From contig JAYTCQ010000032.1 of NCBI GenBank assembly GCA_043736395.1, forward strand, positions 1-63,134: DNA of 63,134 bases, in the 5' to 3' direction. Positions 44,761 through 53,681 of this stretch are shown one piece after another. The position numbers and the translations under genes are program-made. Origin of the DNA: JAFDVL01 sp043736395. GTDB lineage: Bacteria; Acidobacteriota; Blastocatellia; RBC074. Each line of letters opens with the position of its first letter. The stretch's first letter is position 1. The notes beneath the pieces are model-generated. The model had not been told where the DNA came from. It made no database searches and saw only the letters and a program-made list of their open reading frames with translations.

Positions 44761-46140
44761 GTGAAGAACGAAATTAGTATTCTGTTGGTGGATGATGAAG
44801 TTGCAATTACCAGTACGTTGAGTCTGGTTTTTCGCGCTGAAGGGTATACCGTTGAATCACGCTCAAGTCTTTCAAGCGCTGTCGTTGCAGTGGAAGCTAA
44901 AAATTATGATTTAGTCGTCACCGATTTACGCTTGGGCGGATTGGAGTTACTAAAGCGTGTCAAAACACTCAGCCCAAAAACTGAAGTAATAATCATCACC
45001 GGATACGGAACAGTTCCGGAAGCCGTCGAAGCCACTCAATCTGGCGCGTTTTATTTTCTCGAAAAACCTTTTAATCCTGAGCAAATTTTACTGATTGCCG
45101 AAAAAGCAGTGGAGCGCGGTCGCCTGATTGCTGAATCTGCGGATCTGCGCCAGCAGTTCACCAAACGTAAGCAATACGCTGATTTAATTGGGTCATCACG
45201 CGCGATGCAGACAATTTATGAGACGATTGAACATATTGCGAAAACAGATGTCAACGTTTTAATTATCGGTGATTCAGGCACCGGCAAAGAATTAATTGCC
45301 AATGCGATTCATTTCAATTCGCGCCGCGCGGATCGTTCCTTTGTGAAAGTGAATTGCTCGGCGCTACCAAAAGAATTAATTGAATCGGAATTATTTGGTT
45401 ACGTCAAAGGCTCTTTTACAGGTGCCGCGCAGGATCGTTTAGGATTGATTGCACAGGCCGATCAGGGCAGTTTATTGCTGGATGAATTAGCTGAAATGCC
45501 GATTGATTTGCAGCCAAAATTGTTGCGTGTGCTGGAAGAAAGAAGGTACCGCCGCGTCGGCGATGCCTTGAGTCGTGAAGTTAATTTCCGGTTGATTTGT
45601 TCGACGAATCGTTCTCCGCATGAAGCCATTCAAAATGGTCAGTTGCGCGAAGATTTATATTATCGAATTTCGACCATTACGATTAATGTCCCGCCCCTGC
45701 GCGAGCGCAGCGAAGACTTGCAATTATTGATCGAAGAGCTATTTCGTCGCTTTTGTGAACGTTACCAGAAAAGCCTCAAAGGCTACACGCAGGCTGCTTA
45801 TCAACGCCTGTTTTCTTATTACTGGCCAGGGAACGTCCGCGAATTGCAAAATGTAATTGAGCGCGCAGTTTTATTATCGAAAGGCGAGCGCATTGACGCT
45901 GAGGATTTACCGCTGGGAATGGCTGCGTCCGGGAACGGTTACAGCCCGGAATTTTATTATCCTCCGAATATGAAATGGGAGGAGATGGAACGCGCGATTC
46001 TCATCACGGCGCTCGAACGTTCTGCCGGAAATAAAAAAGCGGCAGCACACTCGTTAGGAATGCAACGCTCACGGTTATACAATAAACTTGAGAAGTACGG
46101 CATCGAAGTTGAGCGATTACGAAAAAGCAAAGAAGGCTAG
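44761..46140 (+). CDS. Sigma-54-dependent response regulator, NtrC type
   Basis: The protein has 459 residues from a GTG. The receiver domain (5-120) has the phosphoacceptor D55 in 'LVVTDLRLGG'. The AAA+ domain (145-370) has Walker A 'GDSGTGKELIA', the sigma-54 contact loop 'GSFTGA' and Walker B 'LLLDELAEMP'. The C-terminal helix-turn-helix (415-455) ends 'GMQRSRLYNKLEKYGIE'. It should activate sigma-54 promoters after phosphorylation; no histidine kinase gene lies next to it. Confidence 0.95.
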   Translation: MKNEISILLVDDEVAITSTLSLVFRAEGYTVESRSSLSSAVVAVEAKNYDLVVTDLRLGGLELLKRVKTLSPKTEVIIITGYGTVPEAVEATQSGAFYFLEKPFNPEQILLIAEKAVERGRLIAESADLRQQFTKRKQYADLIGSSRAMQTIYETIEHIAKTDVNVLIIGDSGTGKELIANAIHFNSRRADRSFVKVNCSALPKELIESELFGYVKGSFTGAAQDRLGLIAQADQGSLLLDELAEMPIDLQPKLLRVLEERRYRRVGDALSREVNFRLICSTNRSPHEAIQNGQLREDLYYRISTITINVPPLRERSEDLQLLIEELFRRFCERYQKSLKGYTQAAYQRLFSYYWPGNVRELQNVIERAVLLSKGERIDAEDLPLGMAASGNGYSPEFYYPPNMKWEEMERAILITALERSAGNKKAAAHSLGMQRSRLYNKLEKYGIEVERLRKSKEG

Positions 46141-46189
46141 TTCTTAGTCGCGTGATTTCTTCCCCCTTATTCAATTGAGGTAAGCACTG

Positions 46190-47023
46190 ATGAAAGTAAA
46201 TTTTTTGAAAAATATTCTGCTGATTTTAGTGGCCTGTACGGTTAGCCAAACAGTAATTTTCGCGCAAGCCAATGAAGCGGCTCCGGCGGCAGATCAGCCT
46301 TTACCGATTACTCGCAAGGAAGTTGCTGCCGTTCAGGCAGAGCTGCAACGGCGCGGTTATTATCGCAATACGCCGCACGGAATACTCGACACGCAAACCC
46401 GTGAATCCATCATCGAATTTCAAAAAGAAAATGAATTACCGGATTCCGGGACAATTGATTTGGCGTTGATGAACAGCCTCGAATTGAAATATCCGGCGAC
46501 GGGAAAAGAAGTCGAAAGCGCTCGCAAAAAAGGCTTAATTCCACGCATCGGCTATGGCGTCAAAGACGGTGCGACCACGACGCGAGATGCCACGGTGAAC
46601 GCTGGAAAGACAGCGGTCAGAAGCACGGAGAAAGCCTACGACGCCAGCACGAAAGCCGTCAAAAATGCGGCGGATGTCACCAAAGATAAATCAGTGAAGC
46701 TGGCGAAGGATGCCGGGAATATGACTGTCACCGGAACAAAGAAAGCTGGAGAAGTAACGACGGATACAGCAAAGAAAGCAGGTAACGCGACAGTCCGCGC
46801 GGGACGAAAAGTGAATGATGTTTTTGTCGGACGCAGCGATGCCGAAATTCAAAGCGATGTGCGTGATGTGCTCGAAGCTGATGAAAACACCAAACGTGTT
46901 CGCTCTGAAGTCAGAGAAGGAACCGTCAAACTTTCTGCCAAATCTGATATTGATCTAAGTGACGCCGTTTCAAAAGTTCGTAAAGTCAGCGGAGTCAGAG
47001 GCGTCATTGTCGCAGCAAAATAA
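46190..47023 (+). CDS. Exported peptidoglycan-binding and BON domain protein
   Basis: The protein has 277 residues with a signal peptide (LLILVACTVSQTVIFA). Residues 42-100 form a peptidoglycan-binding domain ('VAAVQAELQRRGYYRNTPHG', 'IIEFQKENELPDSG'). Residues 115-205 are a repetitive K/A/T-rich helix with units like 'KTAVRSTEKAYDASTKAVKN', similar to LEA-type sequence. The last 70 residues are a BON domain ('AEIQSDVRDVLEADENTKRV', 'VSGVRGVIVAAK') that usually binds phospholipid. It would bridge wall and membrane, perhaps under stress (inference). The regulator gene 50 bases upstream may control it. Confidence 0.87.
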   Translation: MKVNFLKNILLILVACTVSQTVIFAQANEAAPAADQPLPITRKEVAAVQAELQRRGYYRNTPHGILDTQTRESIIEFQKENELPDSGTIDLALMNSLELKYPATGKEVESARKKGLIPRIGYGVKDGATTTRDATVNAGKTAVRSTEKAYDASTKAVKNAADVTKDKSVKLAKDAGNMTVTGTKKAGEVTTDTAKKAGNATVRAGRKVNDVFVGRSDAEIQSDVRDVLEADENTKRVRSEVREGTVKLSAKSDIDLSDAVSKVRKVSGVRGVIVAAK

Positions 47024-47038
47024 AGGCTATCAGCAGGT

Positions 47039-48883
47039 ATGATTTTTCAGAAGTTCATTCAAATTATTTTTGTTTCTTTGATTGGTTTGACCGCGCATGC
47101 GCAAGACGTTGCTGCCGTCAAATCAGCCTATACCAAAGCAGAAGTTCAAATCCCCATGCGTGACGGCGTGAAGCTGTTTACAAGCATTTACGTTCCCAAA
47201 GATACCTCACAGAAATACCCGATTCTGTTGGATCGGACGCCGTACAGCGTTGGCCCTTACGGAGTCGGAAATTATAAACGATCACTGGGGCCTTCCTCAT
47301 TTCTGATGAAGGAAGGTTATATTTTCGTCTATCAGGACGTGCGCGGAAAGCACATGTCCGAAGGCCACTACGAAGATATGCGTCCGTTCAATCCAAACAA
47401 AAAAGGCAAGGATATTGATGAAGCCAGCGACACCTACGACACTATTGAATGGTTGCTGAAAAATGTTGCGAATAACAATGGACGCGTGGGAATGTGGGGG
47501 ATTTCCTATCCGGGTTTTTATACTTCGATGGGAATTTTATCAGGGCATCCGGCGCTGAAAGCCGCATCGCCACAGGCTCCGATTGCAGACTGGTTTATTG
47601 GCGATGATGATCATCACAACGGAGCATTGTTTCTTTTTGATGCCTTCGGATTTAATCAGGCGCTCGGCTGGCCTCGTCCTCAACCTACGTTTTCTGAAGG
47701 GCGTGATTTTGATTATGGAATGCCGGATGGTTATCAGTTTTTTCTGAATCTTGGATCAGTTGCCAATGCGCAAAAAAAATATTTCAAGAACCAGCAAGAG
47801 TATTGGAATGATTTGACGAAGCACACGACCTACGATGAATTCTGGCAGGCGCGCAATGTGCTTCCGCATCTGAAAAATATCAAGCCCGCAGTCCTCACCG
47901 TCGGCGGATGGTTCGACGCCGAAGACCTTTACGGCGCGATCAATACTTACAAAACCATTGAGAAAAATAATCGCGGCATCGTCAATCATTTCGTCATGGG
48001 GCCGTGGTGTCACGGATGCTGGACGGGCGAAGGCTCTCAATTAGGCGCAATAAATTTCGGCTCGAAAACAGGCTTGTGGTATCAGGAAAATGTCGAGCTT
48101 CCATTCTTTAATTTTTACTTGAAAGACAAAGGTGAAGCGAAATTTGACGAGGCGACAATTTTTGAAACGGGCACGAATCAATGGCGCAAATATGAGCAAT
48201 GGCCGCCCGCGAATACACAGGAAAAATCGTTGTATTTTCAGTCCAACGGAAAGCTGAGTTTTACTGCTCCAACAGAAGCGTCGGGCTTTGATGAATACAT
48301 CAGCGACCCCATGAAACCTGTGCCGTATTCGAATGAAATTTCTAATGATCGCAACTCAACGTACATGATCGAAGACCAGCGTTTTGTCGCACGACGTTCT
48401 GATGTGATGGTTTATCAAACTGAAATTCTGGATGCGGATATGACGCTGGCAGGGCCGATTCTGGCGAACCTTTTCGCTTCGACCAGTGGCACGGATTCAG
48501 ATTTTATTGTGAAGTTAATTGACGTGTTGCCGAATGACGCTCCGCCTGTGAAGAACGTCGAAATGGGCGGATTTCAAATGCTGGTGCGGTGGGAAGTGAT
48601 GCGCGGAAAATTCAGAAACAGCTACGAAAACCCTGAAGCCTTTCAACCGAACGAACCAACAAAAGTCCCAATTTCATTGAACGATGTCGCCCATACCTTC
48701 CAAAAAGGTCATCGGATTATGGTGCAAGTGCAAAGCTCAATGTTCCCATTGATTGACCGCAATCCACACAAATTTTTAGATATTTACCAAGCCGCTGAGA
48801 CAGATTTTCAAAAGGCAACCCAACGACTTTATCACGGCGGAAAAAATGCTTCTTACCTTAAAATTAATGTCTTGCCGCAGTAA
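47039..48883 (+). CDS. Exported CocE/NonD family hydrolase
   Basis: The protein has 614 residues with a short signal peptide (IFVSLIGLTAHAQ). The X-Pro dipeptidyl-peptidase-type alpha/beta hydrolase has nucleophile serine 156 in 'GMWGISYPGFYTSM' and an N-terminal 'DGVKLFTSIYVPK' and 'YQDVRGKHMSEG'. The C-terminal jelly-roll half is present ('YQTEILDADMTLAGPILANL'). It hydrolyses an amide or ester bond; the substrate is unknown. It starts 15 bases after the BON protein gene and is likely co-transcribed. Confidence 0.93.
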   Translation: MIFQKFIQIIFVSLIGLTAHAQDVAAVKSAYTKAEVQIPMRDGVKLFTSIYVPKDTSQKYPILLDRTPYSVGPYGVGNYKRSLGPSSFLMKEGYIFVYQDVRGKHMSEGHYEDMRPFNPNKKGKDIDEASDTYDTIEWLLKNVANNNGRVGMWGISYPGFYTSMGILSGHPALKAASPQAPIADWFIGDDDHHNGALFLFDAFGFNQALGWPRPQPTFSEGRDFDYGMPDGYQFFLNLGSVANAQKKYFKNQQEYWNDLTKHTTYDEFWQARNVLPHLKNIKPAVLTVGGWFDAEDLYGAINTYKTIEKNNRGIVNHFVMGPWCHGCWTGEGSQLGAINFGSKTGLWYQENVELPFFNFYLKDKGEAKFDEATIFETGTNQWRKYEQWPPANTQEKSLYFQSNGKLSFTAPTEASGFDEYISDPMKPVPYSNEISNDRNSTYMIEDQRFVARRSDVMVYQTEILDADMTLAGPILANLFASTSGTDSDFIVKLIDVLPNDAPPVKNVEMGGFQMLVRWEVMRGKFRNSYENPEAFQPNEPTKVPISLNDVAHTFQKGHRIMVQVQSSMFPLIDRNPHKFLDIYQAAETDFQKATQRLYHGGKNASYLKINVLPQ

Positions 48884-48888
48884 GAAAA

Positions 48889-49686
48889 TCAGCCGGGGCG
48901 ATGTAAATTTTTTAGTATGAGATGTGCGGTTACTTGAGCTTCACCACGAGAAGATTTGAGAATAGTTGCTCCTGTCACGGCTTGTTGTAAGGTAGGGATT
49001 ACGACTTCAGGTTTTCGTCTGGCTGAGACGGTATTATTCAATAATTCCAGGACGCCTTGTCCACCGGAAATTTTTTTCGGACGCCAACGAACATTGGCTT
49101 GATATGTACTGACAATTACCAGGGCAACATGCAAAGGTTTTGTGCCTGTGATGCCGCCGATTTTTTCGGCAGAATATTTTTTTTGCGCGAACCCACCAGG
49201 TTTTCTGACGGCTAACGGCTGTGGATACGGATGTACGCGGCCTTGCCAATCCAAAACGGCATATTCATCGGAATAATACGTTGCGCCCGCGCGTACCAGT
49301 GCCGCGACCAAACTGGTTTTGCCGCTGTAACTGCGACCGGGGATGACAATGGCTTTGCCCTGCCATTCGACTACGCCCGCGTGCACGAACACACGTCGTC
49401 GAGCCATTTCTGCGACGTACATCTTGATGCGGCGTTCCAAATCTTCCAGCACGATTTTCAAGCTGCGTGATTTTGCACCGCGTTCTTTGCCTTCAAAAAT
49501 TTCGTGGCTCTTGCCAATTTTCAGTGAAAATAATCGTTCGACTCGCGCCGCGTTGGAGGGCTTCCATAACGGCGGAAAATATTCATCAAGCGCGGACAGA
49601 ATTTCCGGCTGATTGGTGCGAATGCCGATCCGCACACCGTAAGATAAGATGGTGCGTTGGGCGATCCATTCGGTTGCGTTGTTCAT
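48889..49686 (-). CDS. HPr kinase-like protein
   Basis: The protein has 265 residues. The second half contains a HprK-type P-loop, 'IPGRSYSGKTSLVAALVRAG', with 'YYSDEYAVLD' where HprK has its catalytic acidic residues. The N-terminal 95 residues differ from HprK of sugar regulation. Such kinase-like proteins recur beside PqqD and nucleotidyltransferase genes in peptide-modification clusters, including lasso peptide clusters, as do the next genes here. The minus-strand order is PqqD, nucleotidyltransferase, MauE-thioredoxin, this gene. Confidence 0.8.
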   Translation of the reverse strand: MNNATEWIAQRTILSYGVRIGIRTNQPEILSALDEYFPPLWKPSNAARVERLFSLKIGKSHEIFEGKERGAKSRSLKIVLEDLERRIKMYVAEMARRRVFVHAGVVEWQGKAIVIPGRSYSGKTSLVAALVRAGATYYSDEYAVLDWQGRVHPYPQPLAVRKPGGFAQKKYSAEKIGGITGTKPLHVALVIVSTYQANVRWRPKKISGGQGVLELLNNTVSARRKPEVVIPTLQQAVTGATILKSSRGEAQVTAHLILKNLHRPG

Positions 49687-49693
49687 AAATGCT

Positions 49694-49886
49694 TAGCATG
49701 GAGTACAAGCTTCAGCTTGGTTGTAAAGTGGCGAGAAGTAAAACCAAGCTGATGGTCTTTGAAAATTAATTCCGGCAACCCGTACTGCGGGCGGCTCGCC
49801 CGCAGCACACGGGCGAGCCGCCCGTGATACGATTTTTTTAGTTGCCGATTTTAATTTTCAAAGACTATAAGCTTGTACTTCATGCT
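49694..49886. repeat. Nested inverted repeats (family F)
   Basis: Outer arms (49694-49711 and 49869-49886; core AGTACAAGCTT) enclose a second pair around AGTCTTTGAAAATTAA and a third GC-rich pair, CGGGCGGCTCGCCCG, near 49790-49830. The three shells look like repeats inserted into repeats. Confidence 0.75.
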
Positions 49887-49889
49887 TAC

Positions 49890-51419
49890 TTAATTTTTCG
49901 CCGCAATCGGCAACGACACTTTGCGTATGCCTGCGAGCGCCAGAATATTTTTTTCGCCTTTCGCCAAACTTGACGCGATGCGACCGTCACCATCAAGCAA
50001 CACTGCCGATGGCGTAGAGTTCGTCCCAAACATGGGGCCAATATCAAATTCAGTATCGCTCAGCACCAGCGCATTAAATTCCGCAGCTTTGGTTTTGATG
50101 GCCTCTTCGTTGCCCGACATTACCAGCACCAATTGCAGCGCAGTTTTTTCTTCCCAGCGTTTCAAGTCTTCGGTCATCGCCTGACAAAATGGACAGCCGG
50201 GGTCCCAGAACAACAATAACGAAGCGCGTCCCAACAAATCTTCGGTGTTGAGAGTTTTGCCGTGCACATCAGGCAGCGAAAACCGGGGCGCGGGTTCGCC
50301 GACTTTAAAGAGCGAATTGCCCACGACGATTTGCGGCTTATGCCCATTGCCATTGCCCGCGGCTTCCGCAGTCGTCACAGTATGCGTGACCAGCGCGCGA
50401 ATCGCTTCGTCGCCATACGTCATCTGGCTGGCGATTTTGCCATCACGACCAATGACCACCGCCGCCGGAGTCCAAATCGCTTGATAGCCGTCCGCGACAT
50501 TACTTTCCCCTTGCAGCAACAAATATTCCGCGTCGTATTTGGCGATGCGTTTTTCGACTTCGTGCGGCTCGCCTTTGCTCAGCACAGCAATCGTCAATTG
50601 CGCGGCATAATCGCGTTGCCACACGCGCAGCATCGGCAACAACGATTTGCACGGCGCGCAATTTGGGCTGACGAACAGCAACAACACGGCTTTGCCTGAC
50701 GCGCGTAAAACTTCAAGCGAAATTTGCTCGCCGCCCAGAGTCGCTAACGTAAAGTCAGGCGCAGGCGCACCAACAGGAAGCCCTTCGACCGGAGGCGCGG
50801 CGTCTTCGCGTTCAATGGGCGCAGGCTCAGCGTAGTCCTCATCAAGCACCTTTTTCATCGCTTCCAGTTTTTCCAGCACCGATGATTGTTGCTGTAAAAC
50901 GCGGCGCAAAAAAATGATCGTTGGAATCAACAACGCAATCGTGCCAACACTGATGGCGAGCGTAACAATTTCTCCGGCTTTCAAATCCGCCAGCCAGCCA
51001 AATGCGCTGAGACCCGCGTCATCATTGCCGACCACGACAATTACTGCGGCAACCGCGAGCAACGCAGCATTGCGCGCAAAGACGTTCCAACTGACAGGCT
51101 CCGAATGCAATTGCCCGAAGCAATGACAATCGGGTGCATTGCCACGCGCTAAATTCACGCCGATGCCAACTAAAAAAATCAGCAATAATCCGAGCGCGCC
51201 AATGCCACCAAACCACGCCGTAGCCAATGGCAACAATGCAACCGCTACAATCAATTCAAAGATTGGCAAAGCCCAGCCGAACACTCCCGCCAAATTTTCT
51301 GGCACGCCAAAGCTCGTCATCGCTTTGCGCGAACCTGCCGGATCAGCAATTTTCGTGATACCCGCGACGCCAAAGACAGCGGCTAAGATTAACCTGGCGA
51401 TCAGTAAGATAATTTCCAT
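49890..51419 (-). CDS. MauE-like membrane protein fused to two thioredoxin-like domains
   Basis: The protein has 509 residues. Residues 1-170 hold about five membrane segments and a CxC motif, 'DCHCFGQL' (C98, C100), typical of MauE/DoxX-like redox proteins. Two redoxin (TlpA-like) domains follow. The first (about 215-350) has 'SPNCAPCKSL' (C254, C257), the second (about 370-505) has 'DPGCPFCQAM' (C409, C412). All three redox pairs are intact, which suggests electron flow from the membrane part through the two domains to targets outside the cytoplasm. It neighbours the PqqD protein with six tail cysteines. Confidence 0.9.
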   Translation of the reverse strand: MEIILLIARLILAAVFGVAGITKIADPAGSRKAMTSFGVPENLAGVFGWALPIFELIVAVALLPLATAWFGGIGALGLLLIFLVGIGVNLARGNAPDCHCFGQLHSEPVSWNVFARNAALLAVAAVIVVVGNDDAGLSAFGWLADLKAGEIVTLAISVGTIALLIPTIIFLRRVLQQQSSVLEKLEAMKKVLDEDYAEPAPIEREDAAPPVEGLPVGAPAPDFTLATLGGEQISLEVLRASGKAVLLLFVSPNCAPCKSLLPMLRVWQRDYAAQLTIAVLSKGEPHEVEKRIAKYDAEYLLLQGESNVADGYQAIWTPAAVVIGRDGKIASQMTYGDEAIRALVTHTVTTAEAAGNGNGHKPQIVVGNSLFKVGEPAPRFSLPDVHGKTLNTEDLLGRASLLLFWDPGCPFCQAMTEDLKRWEEKTALQLVLVMSGNEEAIKTKAAEFNALVLSDTEFDIGPMFGTNSTPSAVLLDGDGRIASSLAKGEKNILALAGIRKVSLPIAAKN

Positions 51420-51439
51420 AGTTATTTTTTAAGAATTCA

Positions 51440-51603
51440 TCCACGAAGGACACGAAGGAACACGAAGAAACACAAGTGAGCTAGGAATTAGAAGCTGTTC
51501 GAAAAGTCAGCCCCGATGGAGCTAAAACAATTACTAACTTTCGAAGTCGCTGGGTTCCCCCTACTCCCAGTCTTTCTTCGTGTTCCTTCGTGTCCTTCGT
51601 GGA
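51440..51603. repeat. Inverted repeat of the CCACGAAG family (copy 2)
   Basis: Perfect 31-base arms at 51440-51470 and 51573-51603, core CCACGAAGGACACGAAGGAA. The loop of about 100 bases holds no gene. Other copies lie at 2951 and 59021. Confidence 0.9.
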
Positions 51604-51611
51604 TAAAATCT

Positions 51612-52646
51612 TTATTTCATAATCACATTTTCTTTACGCATCAGCTTCGGCGTTTGCCCCGCGAAGCCAATCACACGTTGCCCGCATTCCCACAATTGCA
51701 ACGGCCAGCGCGGCCAATTATTCATCGGCGCTTTGACGCGTACCGTAGCCTCTATTTTATTCGGCCAACGTTCGCGTAATGCATGCCATAGCCTCAACGG
51801 ATTGCGCAACTGCCCCGCCATCGGCGCGCGTCGTCCGTGCGTGACTTTGCCTGTGCCCCATTCGCGCAAGACTTCGGGAACAATCCAGCGCGGTAATTTT
51901 TTGGCGCGCACTTCAATGGGCAAACCGTCTACATTCGCGCCCAAGATTTGATGCGCTAAGCCAATCGCACACGCTGCCCAATCAGAACGCTGTTGGTTGC
52001 CACTTAAAAAATAATCCCACGAGAAGGGAGTGCGGATTTTGGATTGCGGATTGCGGATTGCCTGAAGTGCAACGGCAATGTCGCAGAGCCACAAAGGCCG
52101 TAGCGCTCCTTCGCGCAGCAAATGCAAACAGAGCAAGCGTAACAGGTCTTCGAAGCCAAAGATGCGCACATCCACGCCATTGCACGGCACAAGCTCGGAA
52201 TGCGCGTAAAGATCATCAAAGCTTCGATCATCAAGCTCTGCCGCACCGCAATGCAAATCTACGTTCCAGCCCTGCGCTTCCGGCTGGTTCAGCGCGTCAA
52301 CAAATTGTTGGTATTGTTCCGACCTGACATAGAGATCAATGTCGCCATAAGGCCGCAGCCCAAGTTCAGGATAATGCCGCGCAATCGCCCAGCCTTTACC
52401 CAGGATCGGTTCAAAACCTTGCGCACGCAGATACATGAAAAGTTGGCTGATTTCTAATTCTTTAACGGCGGCTTGTAAGGTGTGAAGGCGATAGGCTTGA
52501 TGAAGTTGTTCCGCTTCGGGGGTATCGCGAAAATCAGAATTGCGAATGTGCCACCAAGACAACGCACCTGCACCTAAATTTAATAGCCGAAACGCGATTT
52601 TTGCCAGATTGTCAACAGATAGTTCACCAATAGTGCAAGCCAGCAT
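51612..52646 (-). CDS. Nucleotidyltransferase family protein (NTP_transf_5 type)
   Basis: The protein has 344 residues. The nucleotidyltransferase fold shows the catalytic acid pair 'GDIDLYV' (D102, D104) preceded by 'GKGWAIARHYPELGLRPY'. The family is a regular partner of PqqD and HPr-kinase-like proteins in lasso peptide and related clusters. Residues near 190-205 ('AIRNPQSKIRTPFSW') are encoded by a run of GGATTGC repeats at 52031-52060, likely a repeat expansion or insertion that kept the frame. Confidence 0.85.
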   Translation of the reverse strand: MLACTIGELSVDNLAKIAFRLLNLGAGALSWWHIRNSDFRDTPEAEQLHQAYRLHTLQAAVKELEISQLFMYLRAQGFEPILGKGWAIARHYPELGLRPYGDIDLYVRSEQYQQFVDALNQPEAQGWNVDLHCGAAELDDRSFDDLYAHSELVPCNGVDVRIFGFEDLLRLLCLHLLREGALRPLWLCDIAVALQAIRNPQSKIRTPFSWDYFLSGNQQRSDWAACAIGLAHQILGANVDGLPIEVRAKKLPRWIVPEVLREWGTGKVTHGRRAPMAGQLRNPLRLWHALRERWPNKIEATVRVKAPMNNWPRWPLQLWECGQRVIGFAGQTPKLMRKENVIMK

Positions 52647-52926
52647 CCCAGCAATGAGTTCACCATTATTTTTCGGTAAGTAGTCAGGCAGAAAGAAAGA
52701 AAAATTTAGACAAATTTTCTGTTATAGCGCGATGCCACAAGCCGCAGCATTTCAATGCAAAAAATGAAATAGACAAGGGTTTTGTATGGTGTAGCAACGA
52801 GTGATACCAACAAAATCATATCTAACTATCCTCACGCAAAGAACTTTGGCGGCGGATTTAGTAGTATAATAGCTATGGGTCGTATATCTAGACAATACAA
52901 TTACTAAAAGCTAAGCGCTGATATTT

Positions 52927-53454
52927 TTATACACAATTGAATATTGTTAGTGTAATTTGCGTACACCTTCTTGTAATATCCAAGCAACATCTGCCAACTG
53001 TTGCGAGGACGCATGCACCACCATTATTGCCAAGTGCGGGAAGTTGGCACCCGCTTGCTGCCGCCGCCGCCGCTGGTGCAACTACAGACATAACCACTGG
53101 CACAGCCAACGCAAATCCCATCCCAAGTCGTTTGAAAGTTTCTCGGCGTGACAGGCGTGGGCTTCCAACTGGCGGCGTCACACGCACTTCCAATAAATTC
53201 GCTTTTCCTAATCGTTCAAGTGCTAGCCAAACTGCTGCTTCATCTACGGCGGTATTGGCTTCCAATGCGACCAACTCGGCAATGTCCGTGACTGAATTTT
53301 TGCCATCGCAATATTTCCAGACCAGTGCGGCGGATTGATTCAGGCAGTGCGCGGCGTGGGTTTTTAGATCGTAGACCAACACTTCGTCGGGCATTTCGCG
53401 GGTGACCAAATCCTGATTTCTAGCTTTAGGAAAAGTTTGTTCATTGTTTGTCAT
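52927..53454 (-). CDS. PqqD-like protein with Tat-like segment and six-cysteine tail
   Basis: The protein is 175 residues from the ATG at 53454, which has AGGAG upstream; an upstream frame to 53571 crosses a repeat. Residues 10-92 form a PqqD (RiPP recognition) domain: 'DLVTREMPDEVLVYDLKTHA', 'CLNQSAALVWKYCDG'. A twin-arginine-like segment follows (102-134: 'SRRETFKRLG', then a hydrophobic run ending in alanines). The last 42 residues carry six cysteines (136, 148, 156, 157, 164, 174). The tail could be exported and disulfide linked, or be the substrate of modification. Its function is not known. It is the first gene of the peptide-modification-like cluster. Confidence 0.78.
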   Translation of the reverse strand: MTNNEQTFPKARNQDLVTREMPDEVLVYDLKTHAAHCLNQSAALVWKYCDGKNSVTDIAELVALEANTAVDEAAVWLALERLGKANLLEVRVTPPVGSPRLSRRETFKRLGMGFALAVPVVMSVVAPAAAAAASGCQLPALGNNGGACVLATVGRCCLDITRRCTQITLTIFNCV

Positions 53455-53550
53455 AAAAATCTCCTGATGGGGCGTTGGGTATAAATTATAAAGTAAATGA
53501 TGGTTTTTGAAAAAAGAAAGCTCCTCCATTTTTGTCGCAGAGCGACAGTT

Positions 53551-53586
53551 GAATTTAGCCGTGGTTTTCAAACCACGGCTAAATTC
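53551..53586. repeat. Near-perfect palindrome (family K)
   Basis: GAATTTAGCCGTGGTTT pairs with AAACCACGGCTAAATTC (17-base arms, two-base loop). It is followed by a second small hairpin, GCCGCTACGCGGC. Together they sit between the PqqD gene and the next operon. Confidence 0.8.
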
Positions 53587-53681
53587 AGGCCGCCGCTACG
53601 CGGCTACCAAATCGCAGCTTTAATTACTTATCACTACCAATTTTCAATGGCCATTATTCACTCTGAGTTGATACATATCCT

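Noticed and set aside
52647..52926. Precursor peptide gene between PqqD and the nucleotidyltransferase
   Set aside because: I looked for a short frame with a leader and core in this A/T-rich gap and found none with a ribosome site.
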